Shown one piece after another: positions 9,629 through 18,350 of a DNA stretch of 64,000 nucleotides. Under the pieces are notes generated by a model that did no database searches, was not told the origin of the DNA, and was given only the letters and a program-made list of their open reading frames with translations. Source of the stretch: CAVXXB01 sp963765585 (GTDB lineage: Bacteria; Calditrichota; Calditrichia; JAJRVZ01); the NCBI GenBank assembly GCA_963765585.1, contig CAVXXB010000008.1, forward strand, positions 372,001-436,000, given 5' to 3'. A program made the position numbers and the translations under genes. Position 1 is the first letter of the stretch. Each line of letters opens with the position of its first letter.

Positions 9629-9949
9629 ACCACAGAGTACACGGAGTAAATTATTAATATTATTTATGCTAATGCTATTTCGAATCATCTCCCCTCTGTG
9701 ATCTCTTATAAGATAACTCTCCTTATTCCTTCTTTTAATTTGTCAACATTAAAATTGATCAACAATCCGACTTTTAGATTTTCTGCTCTCAGGTAATTTA
9801 GCACCTGGGCAATATGAATATTCTAACAGACCTGGCCCAGGTAATGAGTGAACTTCAATAGCACATGAAAGTATTTTTTCAGTAATATCTCTTAAAGGAT
9901 ATTCTTTTAGAGTTCTCAGAGTTTTCCTCTGAGGTGCTCTGTGGTTTCA
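9629..9949. repeat. Inverted ACCACAGAG / CTCTGTGGT boundaries around a gene remnant
   Basis: ACCACAGAGTACACGGAG lies at about 9631-9648 and CTCTGAGGTGCTCTGTGGT at about 9928-9946, in opposite orientation. They enclose the GxxExxY remnant; another CTCTGTG lies at about 9694-9700. Single copies of CACAGAGAA-type units occur in other spacers (12699, 26344, 30243). This is either a small decayed mobile unit or two chance members of a dispersed repeat family. Confidence 0.5.
9706..9916 (-). pseudogene. GxxExxY family protein remnant with internal deletion
   Basis: The minus strand encodes RDITEKILSCAIEVHSLPG then PGLLE, the N-terminus of the GxxExxY family. In another frame it immediately encodes IHIAQVLNYLRAENLKVGLL then INFNVDKLKEGIRRVIL and a stop at 9706-9708, which is the family's C-terminus. 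The middle of the domain (about 60 residues, including the Y of GxxExxY) is missing and the frames no longer match. No ATG with a ribosome site was seen. The function of the intact family is not settled. Confidence 0.7.
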
Positions 9950-9974
9950 TCTTTTTATCCTGTTTTTCATTTTT

Positions 9975-11069
9975 TCATAGAACTTTTGACACTACCTTTT
10001 TTTCCTGACGTAATTCTTCCACTGTCGTAAAAATAGCATCAATCTTGTCATCAGAAACCTTATCATCCATATTGATGCAGCATACGCCGGTTAAGTTGTG
10101 ATTAGCAGAATCTTTTACCAGACGGCGAATATCCTTTCGAATTTCATCAGTGCTCTGGTTTGCCAGCTGAGCGGGATTTAACCTAATATTTAAGAAGGTA
10201 CCCGGTAAATGCTGCCGAAGGATTTTAACATCACCACCCCAGCCAACATCCAGAAAATCCAGGTGAGGCAGACGGGAAAAACTTTCTGCGTAGCGATGTG
10301 CATCGGCACCACAATAATGTATACCAAAAGGTCTTTTATTCAGGCTCCAATATTGATCAAAGGGAAATAGAAATTGTTCATAATGTTCTACAGAGATCAT
10401 AGTATGGGAGCATTCTGAATGTAAAAAGATGGGATCCTTAAAATTCACTACATTTCTATTTACTGAGATTGAACTGGTTCCTGTCCTTTGTTGAATCTCG
10501 CCTACAAAACGATCAATCAGATCTCGTATTTTAGAAAATTCCTGCTGCACATGATCAGGAGACTCCACCATATCGAAAAATAATTCCTGGCCGCGCAAGT
10601 CCATGGCGATATTCAGGATTCCTCCCCAGTTTACATCACCGGTCACATATCCATACTTCTTTTTTAAATTCTCAAGTAAAGATTCAAATTTTCTATATAC
10701 CTGCGAATTAAACGCCGATGCATTGTCTGCACTTAATTTTTCACTGGAGAGAGGTACAACCTGCGGTGGATTATCTTCCAGATAATTGACCTGGCAACCC
10801 AGCATCTCTGAGAGCATAAATCCGGCAGCGAGGTGTACCGCACCTACCTCAGGGCGTTTTTCATCTTTTTGCCGACCCAGGCCAAACTTACCCCATTTCT
10901 CATATAATACCTGTTCCATTTTTTGCTCGGCTTCCACTCTGCGGGCCGGATGGAAGAAAAAGTCCTGATCAAATGTGATTCCGGTATTCTTGTACCACCA
11001 TGGTGGGCCGAGAACAATATCGACAGGAAGTATATTTTCAGGTAGAAAATGTGAACTTTGATTATTCAC
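9975..11069 (-). CDS. Uroporphyrinogen decarboxylase-like (URO-D superfamily) protein
   Basis: This is a 364-residue cytoplasmic protein without signal or membrane segments, with the URO-D/MtaA TIM-barrel look. Features are DVNWGGILNIAMDLRGQELF mid-protein, a zinc-type HYCG motif (IHYCGADAHRYAES) and a DVGWGGDV strand. True HemE arginine motifs at the N-terminus were not seen, so haem synthesis is unlikely. Homologues often act as corrinoid-dependent methyltransferases or unassigned catabolic enzymes. The start is GTG at 11069, 22 bases after the symporter stop, so it is co-transcribed with the symporter. It may demethylate a methylated sugar or a similar substrate (inference). Confidence 0.75.
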   Translation of the reverse strand: MNNQSSHFLPENILPVDIVLGPPWWYKNTGITFDQDFFFHPARRVEAEQKMEQVLYEKWGKFGLGRQKDEKRPEVGAVHLAAGFMLSEMLGCQVNYLEDNPPQVVPLSSEKLSADNASAFNSQVYRKFESLLENLKKKYGYVTGDVNWGGILNIAMDLRGQELFFDMVESPDHVQQEFSKIRDLIDRFVGEIQQRTGTSSISVNRNVVNFKDPIFLHSECSHTMISVEHYEQFLFPFDQYWSLNKRPFGIHYCGADAHRYAESFSRLPHLDFLDVGWGGDVKILRQHLPGTFLNIRLNPAQLANQSTDEIRKDIRRLVKDSANHNLTGVCCINMDDKVSDDKIDAIFTTVEELRQEKKVVSKVL

Positions 11070-11091
11070 TTTGGAATATCCATGTAAATAT

Positions 11092-12651
11092 TTATTCAGA
11101 CTTTATTTCATTTTTTTTCTTTAACCATCCATAGATAGTAAGATTTTCGTCAACCGGTGTGTTTTTAAAAAAGTAACTGGCAATATAGGCTACGAAAAAT
11201 AAAATGATATGACTGTAAACACCCAGCATATATTTATGATGTGAATAATTCAGATCACCCATATCCAGCAGGATGACATTATCCGCGCCTAAAGGTGTTG
11301 ATGTTAGAACAGCCCATCCCGTAAATAAAACCGATGCTGCGATACCAACATAAAGACCCTGCTTATTGGCACGCCGGCTAAACAACCCGAGTAAAAACAT
11401 ACCAGCAATCCCACCTGAAAAAATGGCATATAAAGTAAAAATAATGCCCAGCACCCCTTTATTTCCGGCAAACAAATATATCATTGCAACAAGGATGGCA
11501 CCGACACCAGAGAGCACCACCAGAATTTTACCTACCTTTAATTGTTGTGCATCGGTACTATTTGGCCGAAACCGTTTGTAATAATCTTCCACACCTACGG
11601 CTGACAGGCAATTGAGATCAGAATCAAGACTGGAGATAGCAGCCGCAATTAAAGCAGAGAGTATCAATCCGGTAATTCCAATGGGGAGCTCCGACATGAT
11701 GAAAAAGGGAAATACCGAATCTGGTCGGGTTCCTTCCGGAAGTACAGCCGGCGTAATTTGATAATAAGAAAATAAAGCTGTTCCTATAAACATAAACAGC
11801 GCCCAAACAGGAACACTTAACAGAACACCCATTAATGCCGCCCGGATCGCTGATTTATCGGACTTTGCAGTAAGATAGCGCTGAACAATTGTTTGATCTG
11901 TACCATATTTTTGAATCGCATAAAAGATTCCATTGATTGCCATGACCCAGAATGTGAGATTTACAAAATCCCAGTCAAAAGGTCCAAAACCTATCCTGCC
12001 AGCATCCATTGCTGTGGACCAAACCTCTGACGGGCCGCCTTCCGGTGTAAACAGCAATACCAACAGTGCAATAATACCGCCTCCAATAAGCATAAATCCC
12101 TGAATCACATCCAGCCATATGACGGCTTCGATACCGCCCAAAACAGTAATAATAATGACAGCAATACCCACAATTATAATTACCGATAAGGTGCTGATGC
12201 CCATCATATTGCCAATCGCCAGGGACAGCAGAAAAAATACCGTTCCCATTTTGCTGAAATGAGCTAAGGCAAAGCCAAGGGATCCATAAATTCTGGCAAA
12301 AAAACCGAAGCGTTTTTCAAAATACTCATAGGCGGAAATTCCAATGACCTTTCGGTATAAGGGAACGATAAACCAGACGAGAAAAACGAGCACCAATGGA
12401 ACCATTAATCCCTGTACCAACCGAATCCAGTTTGAAGAAAAACCTTCGCCCGGATATGCCAGAAAAGTAATACTGCTGATCAGGGTTGCCAAGATTGACA
12501 TACCGACTGCCCAGGCAGGAATATTTCCACTTGCGGCAAAGTATTTCTTAGTATCCTTTTGACGCTTGGCAAAGTAAACACCGATATACAGTGATACCAT
12601 AAGAGAGGCAATGATCACCAGCCAGTCTACCCAATGTAATGTTCCATCCAT
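11092..12651 (-). CDS. Sodium:solute symporter (SSS family)
   Basis: This is a 519-residue polytopic membrane protein with about 13 hydrophobic segments. The N-terminus (WVDWLVIIASLMVSLYIGVY) leads into KRQKDTKKYFAASGNIPAW, the hallmark of SSS/SGLT transporters. Other family blocks are AYEYFEKRFG, QGFMLIGGGIIALLVLL, QKYGTDQTIVQRYLTAK and the Na+-site region AAAISSLDSDLNCLS. It imports a small organic solute with Na+ across the inner membrane. Its place between acid-sugar enzymes and the URO-D gene points to a sugar acid or oligosaccharide product. GGAG lies upstream of the ATG. Confidence 0.93.
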   Translation of the reverse strand: MDGTLHWVDWLVIIASLMVSLYIGVYFAKRQKDTKKYFAASGNIPAWAVGMSILATLISSITFLAYPGEGFSSNWIRLVQGLMVPLVLVFLVWFIVPLYRKVIGISAYEYFEKRFGFFARIYGSLGFALAHFSKMGTVFFLLSLAIGNMMGISTLSVIIIVGIAVIIITVLGGIEAVIWLDVIQGFMLIGGGIIALLVLLFTPEGGPSEVWSTAMDAGRIGFGPFDWDFVNLTFWVMAINGIFYAIQKYGTDQTIVQRYLTAKSDKSAIRAALMGVLLSVPVWALFMFIGTALFSYYQITPAVLPEGTRPDSVFPFFIMSELPIGITGLILSALIAAAISSLDSDLNCLSAVGVEDYYKRFRPNSTDAQQLKVGKILVVLSGVGAILVAMIYLFAGNKGVLGIIFTLYAIFSGGIAGMFLLGLFSRRANKQGLYVGIAASVLFTGWAVLTSTPLGADNVILLDMGDLNYSHHKYMLGVYSHIILFFVAYIASYFFKNTPVDENLTIYGWLKKKNEIKSE

Positions 12652-12699
12652 TATTTTAACTCCTTTTTGTATTTCTATTTTAGTAAATACTTTTTTACC

Positions 12700-12850
12700 A
12701 CAGAGAAAACTGAGTGGATTAGAGATTAGAGATGAGATGAGAGATTAGAAATCTACATTTTGTTAATAGTAATTAGTAAATTGAATTCCAAATATCTCAT
12801 TTCGCATCCCTAATCTCTAATCTCTAATTTCTAACTTCTAACTCCTAACT
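12700..12850. repeat. Inverted array of GATTAGAGATTAGAGATGAG units
   Basis: A left arm of about 12716-12753 (GATTAGAGATTAGAGATGAG, repeated and degenerate) and a right arm of about 12797-12848 (CTAATCTCTAATCTCTAATT and TTCTAACTTCTAACTCC) are inverted relative to each other around about 45 A+T-rich bases. The array abuts the kinase stop codon at 12852. A CACAGAGAA unit sits at its left edge. No open frame is present. Confidence 0.65.
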
Positions 12851-12851
12851 T

Positions 12852-13986
12852 CTAATTAATCAGCTCCGCCGGCCAGGGATAACTCCCCGGTTTTACGGTA
12901 ATCATTGGTTTATCTTTCTGTAAATCGATTAGAGAAACCACGCCGGTGTCATACTCAAAAACCGGATTCATTTCATGCAGGCCAATGGCTCTCACAATCG
13001 CTGATGCGGTTGATCCGCCGGATATTATTACATTATCAATTTCATATCGCTGGCAGATCTCCTGAACAACCGATGCCATTAGTTTTTTTAATTTCGCAGG
13101 CACATTCAAATCAATGGATCTGGTTTTATCCACTACCATTGCGACAGAATTTTTATCACTTAAAATCTTGCCAATCTGATTCTGCCAATTTCCCTGACAT
13201 TCCTGAGTTAATTCTAACGAAGAACTGAGATTACATGGAATGGGACATTTAACTATTTCTAAATCATCCATATCGGCTGTACTGCCTGCCACATACAGAC
13301 TTAATCCAGTAATGCGATGCGCCTCTGAATCAACGACATTATTACCCCGACCAGATTTTTGTTCAAGTAAAGAAATGAAAAAATCCGATCCACCACAGGG
13401 AATCGTAGAATCCGATATTGAACCGATCCATTGTTTAAGATCTGAAGATTGATAGGTCTCGGCAACAATGATACCAGATTCCGGTAATATCTCATTCGTT
13501 GCCATAAAATAAACATTATATTTATTGTTATTAACCGATAGTAATTCACTCAAATTAGCAGATTTTGCGGGAAACTCGGGATCATTGGCAAAACCGGTCT
13601 GGTCAATGGGTATATCCCTCAATAAAATAAGTTCCGTTTTTAATTTTTCGTCCTTTAGAGGGATTCGCCGGAACCAGAATCGCTCTGGTAAAGTTCGTTT
13701 CATCCAATATCTGATTTATTTCGGCAAGAACGTGACCACGTAGCACAGAGTCAACTTTTTTGTACATCCATTCAATCTCGATATTTGATATCATGGTAAT
13801 AATATTTTTTAGTTTTTTTATAGCTGTTTCCTGAGAACAAGATCTTGTATCCGTGTCAATTACCAATATCTCTGTTTTAGATATGTCTCCATATTCGGTA
13901 ATCAATTTTGTCTCAAAGCCAAAACGATGCGCAATACCGGCGATTTCCGCTGCACCAGAATAATCATCTGCCAGAACGACTATCAT
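12852..13986 (-). CDS. DUF1537 four-carbon acid-sugar kinase, interrupted by a +1 frameshift
   Basis: The N-terminal frame (ATG 13986) begins VLADDYSGAAEIAGIAHRFG, the family ADDxTGA motif, and runs to KIKNGTYFIEG before stopping. The C-terminal frame continues IPIDQTGFANDPEFP, exactly the family's next block. It has the nucleotide-binding VIISGGSTASAIVRAIG and ends VKPGSYPWP. One extra base near plus 13611-13613 explains the break, since the total is 3n+1. Restored length is about 377 residues, slightly short for the family. DUF1537 proteins are established kinases that phosphorylate four-carbon acid sugars (threonate, erythronate) at C4. The ATG overlaps the PdxA-type stop (ATGA), so the two are one coupled pathway unit. 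Confidence 0.85.
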
Positions 13987-15026
13987 GTGTTGAATTTACC
14001 TCTCGCCATTTTTACGGCATATTCTATGGCAAGTAGTAAGGCATCGGGACTGGCAACTCCCTTCCCGGCAATATCCATTGCGGTACCATGATCAACTGAA
14101 GTGCGAATAATGGGTAATCCCAGTGTAATATTCACACCCCTAACGCTTTTCATTCTTTGATTTTTTTTATCCCAGAGGAATCCATCAAATTTAAACGGAA
14201 TATGTCCCTGATCATGATACATGGCCACACATCCGTCATAGAAGCCACCTTTTGCCTTGGCAAACAGTGTATCTGCCGGTATTGGTCCTACGGCATTAAA
14301 TCCAAGTTTATTGGCTTTGGCGACCGCCGGGATAATCTCATTCTCTTCTTCATAGCCAAACAAACCGCCATCACTGGCATGGGGATTCAATCCGGCCACC
14401 CCAATTTTTGGCTGTGCGATACCAAATTGATTGCAGGCATCATGGATCAATTTTATCACATCCAATATCCGGTCTTTTTGGACCAGATCACACGCCTGTC
14501 TCACCGAAACATGGGTGGATACATGTATCACGCGCAGATTTCCATGAACCAATAGCATGGCATATTTATCAGTGTTGGTATAATGGGCATATATTTCCGT
14601 ATGACCGGAAAAACGATAGCCGGCAAGATTGATTGATTCCTTGTTTATCGGTCCGGTTACCGTAGCGTGCACCTTATTCTCAACCGCCAATTCGATTACT
14701 TTATGCACTGCTTCAAAGGCCGCCTTACCTGATGATGCGGATATCTTTCCAATTTGCAAATCGTCGGGATTTACATTGTTTAAATCATACACATCGATGG
14801 TATTTGGTACCGAAAGTGCTTCCGAAATCTCGCTAATTTGATGGACATCCATGATTGTTGATGCAGATGTTAATGTATTGCGAATAACACCGGCGTCGCC
14901 AATAATAACCGGCCGGCATATTTTATAAATACGCGAATCCTGTATTGCTTTTATGGCGATTTCCGGTCCGACACCGGCCGGATCACCCATCGTAATTGCA
15001 ATTATTGGTCTATATATATTTGGCAA
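13983..15026 (-). CDS. pdxA2: PdxA-type 4-phospho-acid-sugar dehydrogenase
   Basis: This is a 347-residue protein of the 4-hydroxythreonine-4-phosphate dehydrogenase family: IAITMGDPAGVGPEIAIKA at the N-terminus, GPINKESI, GHTEIYA, metal-ligand VAMYHDQGHIPFK, and the C-terminal TSVDHGTAMDIAGKG. PdxA-type enzymes paired with DUF1537 kinases (PdxA2) oxidatively decarboxylate 4-phospho-threonate or -erythronate to dihydroxyacetone phosphate. The four-base overlap with the kinase gene supports that role over vitamin B6 synthesis. The start is TTG at 15026 with AGGGA upstream. It lies 26 bases after the DapA-type gene. Confidence 0.88.
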   Translation of the reverse strand: MPNIYRPIIAITMGDPAGVGPEIAIKAIQDSRIYKICRPVIIGDAGVIRNTLTSASTIMDVHQISEISEALSVPNTIDVYDLNNVNPDDLQIGKISASSGKAAFEAVHKVIELAVENKVHATVTGPINKESINLAGYRFSGHTEIYAHYTNTDKYAMLLVHGNLRVIHVSTHVSVRQACDLVQKDRILDVIKLIHDACNQFGIAQPKIGVAGLNPHASDGGLFGYEEENEIIPAVAKANKLGFNAVGPIPADTLFAKAKGGFYDGCVAMYHDQGHIPFKFDGFLWDKKNQRMKSVRGVNITLGLPIIRTSVDHGTAMDIAGKGVASPDALLLAIEYAVKMARGKFNT

Positions 15027-15052
15027 GAATATCCCTGCATCAAGAGTTACGT

Positions 15053-15961
15053 TTAATTTATCAGATTCATCAATTTCATCTCGGAAATAATTTTCTCTTC
15101 TTCGGCCTCTCCGAGCTGATTAAGCGGTGGCATCATGTATGTATCGCACAGATTAAACTGTTTTAACATCACTTTTAACGCGGCCAGGGAATCTCCCAGG
15201 CTCCGATTTTTCTGATATATGGCGCCAATATCGCTTAAGAGATTCTGTAACTCATCCAATCTGGCCTGATCATTCTCTTGCGCAGCAGTCATCATGTCCA
15301 CATATTCACGCGGCGTAAGATTTCCCGTACTGGGGACCAGTCCATCAGAACCAAGCTTCAAACCATTAGCCATTTGCGCGCCCCAGCCAACCAAATGTGT
15401 AAAATCATCCCTGTTTGCCCATAATCGCAACGCTTCTTCAAATCGATTTATGTCACGTTCCGAATCTTTTAAACCAATGATTTTCGGGTGGTGGCTCAGT
15501 TTATCAATAATTGAAACAGGTATTGAAATATGCGTGACGCTGGTAATATTATAGAGGATAACCGGACCTGAGATGCTATTCGCCAGGGTTTCAAAATAAT
15601 TCAAAAGTTGATCATCACTCAGCTGATAATAAGCGGGTGGATGGGCCACCACGGCATCTACACCAACATCAAAGTACTGATTGGCGCCATGTACCGATGT
15701 TTTTAAACAGGGCGAAGAAACACCCGCATAGGTAAAGGATCGTCCATTGGCCACTTCTACCATTTTTTTTACAAAAACCAGGCGATCATCCTCTGCAATG
15801 GAGGCAGATTCTCCGGTCGTGCCAAGAATAAACGGCGCCGCACCCGCACTGATAATATGTTCAATCAGATTTGTTACACCATCAAGGTCGATTTCATGAT
15901 CCGCCGTGATTGGGGTGACCATGGGAACCACAACACCCTGCCCCAATTTTGTTTTATTCAT
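15053..15961 (-). CDS. DapA-type (dihydrodipicolinate synthase/N-acetylneuraminate lyase family) aldolase
   Basis: This is a 302-residue class I aldolase fold. GTTGES (substrate carboxylate loop), VILYNIT with the catalytic Tyr and IIGLKDSERD with the Schiff-base Lys are all intact. The family cleaves or forms C-C bonds with pyruvate; members include DapA, NanA and 2-keto-3-deoxy acid aldolases. The second residue block VVPMVTPITADHEID and the operon position next to acid-sugar kinase and dehydrogenase favour a catabolic 2-keto acid aldolase. It is close in sequence to the frameshifted copy at 30269-31172. Confidence 0.88.
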   Translation of the reverse strand: MNKTKLGQGVVVPMVTPITADHEIDLDGVTNLIEHIISAGAAPFILGTTGESASIAEDDRLVFVKKMVEVANGRSFTYAGVSSPCLKTSVHGANQYFDVGVDAVVAHPPAYYQLSDDQLLNYFETLANSISGPVILYNITSVTHISIPVSIIDKLSHHPKIIGLKDSERDINRFEEALRLWANRDDFTHLVGWGAQMANGLKLGSDGLVPSTGNLTPREYVDMMTAAQENDQARLDELQNLLSDIGAIYQKNRSLGDSLAALKVMLKQFNLCDTYMMPPLNQLGEAEEEKIISEMKLMNLIN

Positions 15962-16105
15962 TTTATTTATACCTAATCAAATATTTATTTTTTAATCTGT
16001 TATCTGCACAATCTGCGTGCAATTATTATTTATCCATTGCACATGGATAATTTGATGCTGAAACGAGTTCAGCATGACGATTTAGAGCAACATAGGTAAA
16101 ACACC

Positions 16106-17044
16106 CTATTTCTGATTTCTAAACTCCCATATTTGATCGGCGATATCCTGGCTGCGTAAGCCAAAATACTTTTTCATTTCATCATCCGAACCGGATCTGC
16201 CAAATACATCCCGCACGCCGATACGCTTGACCCTGGCTGGCACAGATTCACACACTACTTCCGTTACAGCAGAACCCATACCGCCATATATATTGTGATT
16301 ATCCACCGTTACGATAAATTCTGTTTCTTTGGCTGCTTTGATTATCGCCTCTTCATCGATCGGTTTTATTGAACTCATGTTTATTACACGGGCTTCTATA
16401 CCCTTTGCACTCAGCATTTCCACGGCTTCAAGCGTATCACCAATCAATTCACCATAAGTAAAAACAGTATAATCGCTGCCTTCTCTAAGCAGAACCGATT
16501 TTCCTAATTCAAAAGTATAATCTTCGGGCACGTATCTTTGTACCGGGTCTCTGGCAACTCTGATATACATAGGTCCCACATATGAGGCCGCAAATTTTAA
16601 TACTTCCTGCATTTCCCAGGCATCGGCCGGATGAACTACCTTCATTCTGGCAATGGCCCGCATGATGGCGATATCTTCCAGTGATTGATGTGACGCCCCG
16701 TTTTTTCCTACAAATAAACCGGGATATACGCCTAGTATTTTAACATTCAAATTTTGCAGGGCAATTGATGTCGTGACCTGATCACAGGCACGTCGCGAAC
16801 AAAAAACGGCCACCGTAGAGGCAAATGGTTTTAATCCGGTTGTGGCTAATCCTGCTGCCACACCCATCATATTTTGTTCGGCAATACCGATCTGAAAGAA
16901 TCTTTCCGGTATTTGTTCTTTAAAACTCTGAGTAATCGAACAATTATTAAAATCCGCATCGAGTACACAAATTTCGGGATCTGTCTTTGCCAAGCCGACC
17001 AAAGTATCACCTACGACTTGTCTCGGTGCTATCTTTTCTGACAT
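16106..17044 (-). CDS. Transketolase, C-terminal subunit
   Basis: This is a 312-residue protein equal to the pyrimidine-binding and C-terminal domains of transketolase. It has CVLDADFNN at the start, GIAEQNMMGVAAGLATTGLK with the catalytic Glu that activates thiamine diphosphate, and YIRVARDPV. The C-terminal domain has DYTVFTYGE and VTVDNHNIYGGMGSAVTEV. It pairs with the N-terminal subunit encoded upstream (17397-18227), the split arrangement common in many bacteria and archaea. It moves two-carbon ketol units between sugar phosphates. GGAG precedes the ATG. Confidence 0.92.
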   Translation of the reverse strand: MSEKIAPRQVVGDTLVGLAKTDPEICVLDADFNNCSITQSFKEQIPERFFQIGIAEQNMMGVAAGLATTGLKPFASTVAVFCSRRACDQVTTSIALQNLNVKILGVYPGLFVGKNGASHQSLEDIAIMRAIARMKVVHPADAWEMQEVLKFAASYVGPMYIRVARDPVQRYVPEDYTFELGKSVLLREGSDYTVFTYGELIGDTLEAVEMLSAKGIEARVINMSSIKPIDEEAIIKAAKETEFIVTVDNHNIYGGMGSAVTEVVCESVPARVKRIGVRDVFGRSGSDDEMKKYFGLRSQDIADQIWEFRNQK

Positions 17045-17396
17045 ATTTATTTGCTCCGGTTAATTCTATTAAAATTATGTTACTATTTTACTAACAGGTA
17101 AAATTTATCTCACGCAGAGACGCAAGTAGATTTTGAAATTAGAGATTATAGGTTTAAAATTGTAGTTAGTAATATGAGACTTCTGAATAAAGAATATCTT
17201 TGCCTGATCGTCATTCTGAACTTGTTTCAGAATCCTTAAGAATAGACCCTGAAATAAATTCAGGGTGACGTAGTTAAAGTATTTATTTTGTTTTTCAGAT
17301 GTCTCTAATTCGTATTTGCCAACTACTAATTTTTCTTCTCTCATCTCTCATTTCTAATTATTTATCTTGCGATGGCGCAATTGCGAAAGCAATAAC
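17045..17396. repeat. Spacer between transketolase subunits filled by nested dispersed repeats
   Basis: There is no gene here. The outer units are CTCACGCAGAGACGCAAG (about 17109-17126) and, inverted arrays inside, GAAATTAGAGATTATAGG (about 17134) against CTCATCTCTCATTTCTAATT (about 17339-17358). The centre holds GTCATTCTGAACTTGTTTCA, then GAATCC (about 17209-17234), and GACCCTGAAATAAATTCAGG followed by GTGACG (about 17246-17271), two short hairpins of a widely dispersed type. Splitting two subunits of one enzyme by a 350-bp repeat island is unusual. Confidence 0.65.
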
Positions 17397-18227
17397 TCAT
17401 ATCTCACAACTCAGTTTCTCAATCAATTTCGCTGCTTTTTCTGATGAGAAATCGCTGATGGCATGTGATTGCCATATACCTTCTATTTCCGGCATTCCTT
17501 TGCCCTTAACCGTGTGTGCGACTATCATTGTCGGTTTCCCTTTTATCGTACGGGCGGTGTCCAGTGCTTCTGCCAGCTCTTCAACTTTATGTCCGTCGAT
17601 TTCGAGTACATGCCAGCCAAAGGATTTCCACTTATCAACAACCGGATGCATGGGCATAATCTCTTCCAGTGACCCTGATAGTGCCATTTTATTATAGTCC
17701 AGGATCGCCACCAGATTATCCAGTTTAAATTTTGGCGCCAGCATTGCCGCTTCCCAAACCTGTCCTTCACAACTTTCCCCATCGCCAATTATGACATAGG
17801 TTCGGTAATTTCTTTTATGAACACGGGAAGCTAAGGACATACCGATTCCTGCAGATAACCCCTGGCCCAGTGCACCTGTTCCCATTTCGATACCAGGAAA
17901 ATCGTTTAACTCAGGATGTCCCTGGATGGGGCTGTCCGGTTTATAAGGCCGCCACAACACCTCTTTGTCCACATATCCGATTTTTGCAAGTGCTGCATAT
18001 ACTGTAAAACAGGCATGTCCTTTGGAAAGCACAAACCGGTCACGATCAGGATCTGCGGGGTCAGCCGGATTTATATTCATCTCATGGAAATATAAGACTG
18101 AGACCATTTCGGCAATGGACATGGAACCACCGGCATGACCGCTGCCGGCTGCTTCAAACATTTTAATCACGTCTATGCGCAGTTCATTGGCAATGCCTTC
18201 CAGTCTTTTTATTTCTTCTTTTGTCAT
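17397..18227 (-). CDS. Transketolase, N-terminal subunit
   Basis: This is a 276-residue protein if started at ATG 18227, which has AAGGGAA seven bases upstream; the longer reading adds seven residues. It carries the thiamine-diphosphate domain: SGHAGGSMS, SKGHA, TGALGQGLSAGIGMS, and the metal/diphosphate motif GDGESCEGQVWEA followed by ILDYN. It forms the active enzyme with the 16106-17044 subunit. A complete one-chain transketolase is also present at 41306-43309, so the region carries two isozymes, presumably with different partners. Confidence 0.92.
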   Translation of the reverse strand: MTKEEIKRLEGIANELRIDVIKMFEAAGSGHAGGSMSIAEMVSVLYFHEMNINPADPADPDRDRFVLSKGHACFTVYAALAKIGYVDKEVLWRPYKPDSPIQGHPELNDFPGIEMGTGALGQGLSAGIGMSLASRVHKRNYRTYVIIGDGESCEGQVWEAAMLAPKFKLDNLVAILDYNKMALSGSLEEIMPMHPVVDKWKSFGWHVLEIDGHKVEELAEALDTARTIKGKPTMIVAHTVKGKGMPEIEGIWQSHAISDFSSEKAAKLIEKLSCEI

Positions 18228-18249
18228 GTATTTTCCCTTCTTCATAATT

Positions 18250-18345
18250 CATAATTTGGACACGGCCCCGGAACGCGGTCTTTGACATGCCGTGTCCCTA
18301 CGCGCCGTCACTCTATTGCCAATTGCCAACGGCCAATCGCCTATT
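18250..18345. repeat. GGACACGGC...GCCGTGTCCCTA hairpin and GCCAATTGCCAACGGCC units
   Basis: The inverted pair GGACACGGC (about 18257) and GCCGTGTCCCTA (about 18290-18301) recurs at 26518-26571, with a different loop but the same ends. It is followed by TTGCCAATTGCCAACGGCCA (about 18316), a unit family also found inside the 128-bp tandem array at 37267-38195. It lies between the sulfatase stop and the transketolase start. Confidence 0.55.
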
Positions 18346-18350
18346 ACATA

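Noticed and set aside
9629..9949. Active insertion sequence
   Set aside because: No transposase and no clear target-site duplication; only inverted repeat units and a decayed GxxExxY gene.
9975..11069. Haem biosynthesis hemE
   Set aside because: The N-terminal arginine motifs of HemE were not seen, and the neighbours are catabolic and transport genes; called URO-D-like only.
13983..15026. Vitamin B6 biosynthetic PdxA
   Set aside because: The ATGA overlap with a DUF1537 kinase and the operon context point to the catabolic PdxA2 group.
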